From assembly GCA_900199595.1 (NCBI GenBank), contig FZRB01000017.1, positions 27,464-91,463 of the forward strand: a stretch of DNA of 64,000 nt, written 5' to 3'. This stretch comes from Lachnospiraceae bacterium (GTDB taxonomy: Bacteria > Bacillota > Clostridia > Lachnospirales > Lachnospiraceae). The position numbers and the translations under genes are program-made. Below the pieces are notes generated by a model, which did not search any database, was not told the DNA's origin, and saw nothing but the letters and a program-made list of their open reading frames with translations. Below are positions 63,130-64,000 of the stretch, piece after piece (positions within the stretch are counted from its first letter, which is position 1; each line of letters opens with the position of its first letter).

Positions 63130-63721
63130 AACTGAGTTCGTCCAGTGTTTTTCCATAGGCTGGAAGGAATTCAGTAATAAAATCCTCTACTTCAGGCAGA
63201 TCTTTCTTTATTTTATCCAAGGATTTTTCAATGGTTTCCTTAGCAGTTGAGAATTCTGTGTTTCCGGCTTTTTCCTCTTCGATACATTTGATATAAGCGG
63301 AAAGCTTATCGGCAGCTTTAACAAGTCTTCTCATGTATTTATCATCAGCAGAATTATCAGTTTTATATATTTCCATAAATGCAGGCTGAAGATCTGAAGG
63401 AAGCTTTTCAAGAAGCTTGTATTCTGCTATAGTTTCTACCTGTTTATAAGCATCTCTGATATCAGGATTATAATATTTCACAGGTGTAGGCATATCACCG
63501 GTAATTATTTCAGAAGAATCATGATATAAACCAATGAGAGCGGCTCTGTCAGCATTCAGATTCTTTCCGTATCGTACATTTCCTATGACACAGAGTGCAT
63601 GTCCTATCATTGCAACCTCGAGAGAATGCTCGCTCAGGTTCTCGCTTCTTGAATTACGCATAAGTGCCCATCTGTTAATATATTTCATCCTGGATATAGT
63701 GGCAAAAAAGTTGTATTCCAT
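63128..63721 (-). CDS. HD-domain 5'-deoxynucleotidase (YfbR-like)
   Basis: 197 residues from the Met at 63721 (AAAGGT upstream); the frame is open further 5' but without a site. YfbR residues are in place: Arg17-Trp18, His32, His67-Asp68 (LYHDSSEIITGDMPTP) and a later Asp in VKAADKLSAYIKC. YfbR removes phosphate from dNMPs. Length (E. coli 199) fits very well. Convergent with ftsH. Confidence 0.92.
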   Translation of the reverse strand: MEYNFFATISRMKYINRWALMRNSRSENLSEHSLEVAMIGHALCVIGNVRYGKNLNADRAALIGLYHDSSEIITGDMPTPVKYYNPDIRDAYKQVETIAEYKLLEKLPSDLQPAFMEIYKTDNSADDKYMRRLVKAADKLSAYIKCIEEEKAGNTEFSTAKETIEKSLDKIKKDLPEVEDFITEFLPAYGKTLDELS

Positions 63722-63795
63722 TATATTTGTACCTTTCGCATTAAAATGTGACAGCCACGTCAGTTGTGAGTGCCACTTTGTGATAAAAAACGCCC

Positions 63796-63825
63796 TTGCA
63801 TTTGAGGTGCGCTTTATACTATAAT
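63796..63825 (+). promoter_or_regulatory. promoter of tRNA-Thr
   Basis: TTGCAT and TATAAT are separated by 18 bp, about 38 bp upstream of the mature tRNA 5' end. It overlaps the far upstream region of the divergent HD gene. Confidence 0.65.
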
Positions 63826-63863
63826 ACAAGAGTTGTAAATGTCATACAGACATTTTATTTCAA

Positions 63864-63936
63864 GCTTCTGTGGCGTAGTTGGTAGCGCAACTGATTCGTA
63901 ATCAGTAGGTCACGGGTTCGAGTCCCGTCAGGAGCT
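63864..63936 (+). tRNA. tRNA-Thr (anticodon CGT)
   Basis: 73 nt without encoded CCA. Acceptor GCTTCTG pairs with CAGGAGC (one G-T), anticodon stem ACTGA/TCAGT encloses the loop TTCGTAA, anticodon CGT, and the T arm is CGGGTTCGAGTCCCG. Reads ACG codons. A T-rich run follows directly and may terminate the transcript. Confidence 0.96.
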
Positions 63937-64000
63937 TATTTTTTTATATAATAGCCTGCAAATAAAAAGTCAAGGCTAAATTTATAAAAATTGAAAATTA

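Noticed and set aside
63864..63936. tRNA-Thr as an integration site
   Set aside because: Only about 60 bases follow in the window and no integrase or direct repeat of the tRNA 3' end is seen.

Overview
The window looks like one chromosomal stretch of a low-GC anaerobic Firmicute, most likely a Lachnospiraceae member of the Butyrivibrio/Lachnospira type. This rests on gene content: AddAB instead of RecBCD, a CdaA/CdaR pair, CDP-glycerol transferase, an iron-type alcohol dehydrogenase, MoxR-DUF58-transglutaminase, AAA/PD-(D/E)XK proteins, strong AGGAGG-type ribosome binding sites, and several large proteins without recognisable families. The genus cannot be fixed from sequence alone.

Layout. 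1-4.7 kb: 3' part of a von Willebrand factor A membrane protein, an iron-dependent alcohol dehydrogenase and an NAD-dependent epimerase. 4.8-10.0 kb: SpoIIE-type phosphatase (minus strand), topoisomerase III, then a STAS antagonist and a kinase-like ATPase, i.e. a partner-switching set with no sigma factor in view. 10.1-15.9 kb: a K+ uptake operon (trkA-trkH, then a second TrkH/KtrB-KtrA pair) led by a CbiK-like protein that has lost both catalytic histidines. 16-28.6 kb: a PRTase-like protein, an AAA/PD-(D/E)XK protein, a secreted InlB-repeat protein and addB-addA.

28.6-38.5 kb is the accessory-looking part. It holds a 774-residue protein with a complete kinase-like motif set (Gly-rich loop, GN-DRH--N, IDND), two lipoproteins separated by a complete IS1182-type insertion sequence, a candidate ~95-nt RNA, a 1067-residue protein made of repeated helical modules, and a solo remnant of an IS end. 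38.5-47.3 kb returns to housekeeping: queF, folC, a coupled small ORF plus TPR protein and CDP-glycerol transferase, an XRE regulator with an operator-like palindrome, ispF, queH and hslO.

47.4-53.1 kb is an operon that starts with a DnaK-like/GrpE fusion of degenerate ATPase type and continues with MoxR, DUF58 and a transglutaminase membrane protein. 53.1-64 kb: thrS lacking the TGS domain, two unknown membrane proteins preceding cdaA-cdaR, a sirtuin, glyA, ftsH with a long charged tail, a YfbR-type HD nucleotidase (minus) and tRNA-Thr(CGT).

Best candidates for something undescribed are the kinase-like protein at 28.7 kb, the DnaK/GrpE fusion at 47.5 kb, the histidine-less CbiK homologue at 10.2 kb, and a promoter-like box shared by three unrelated genes. 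All functional statements are by reading motifs; no database search was run.
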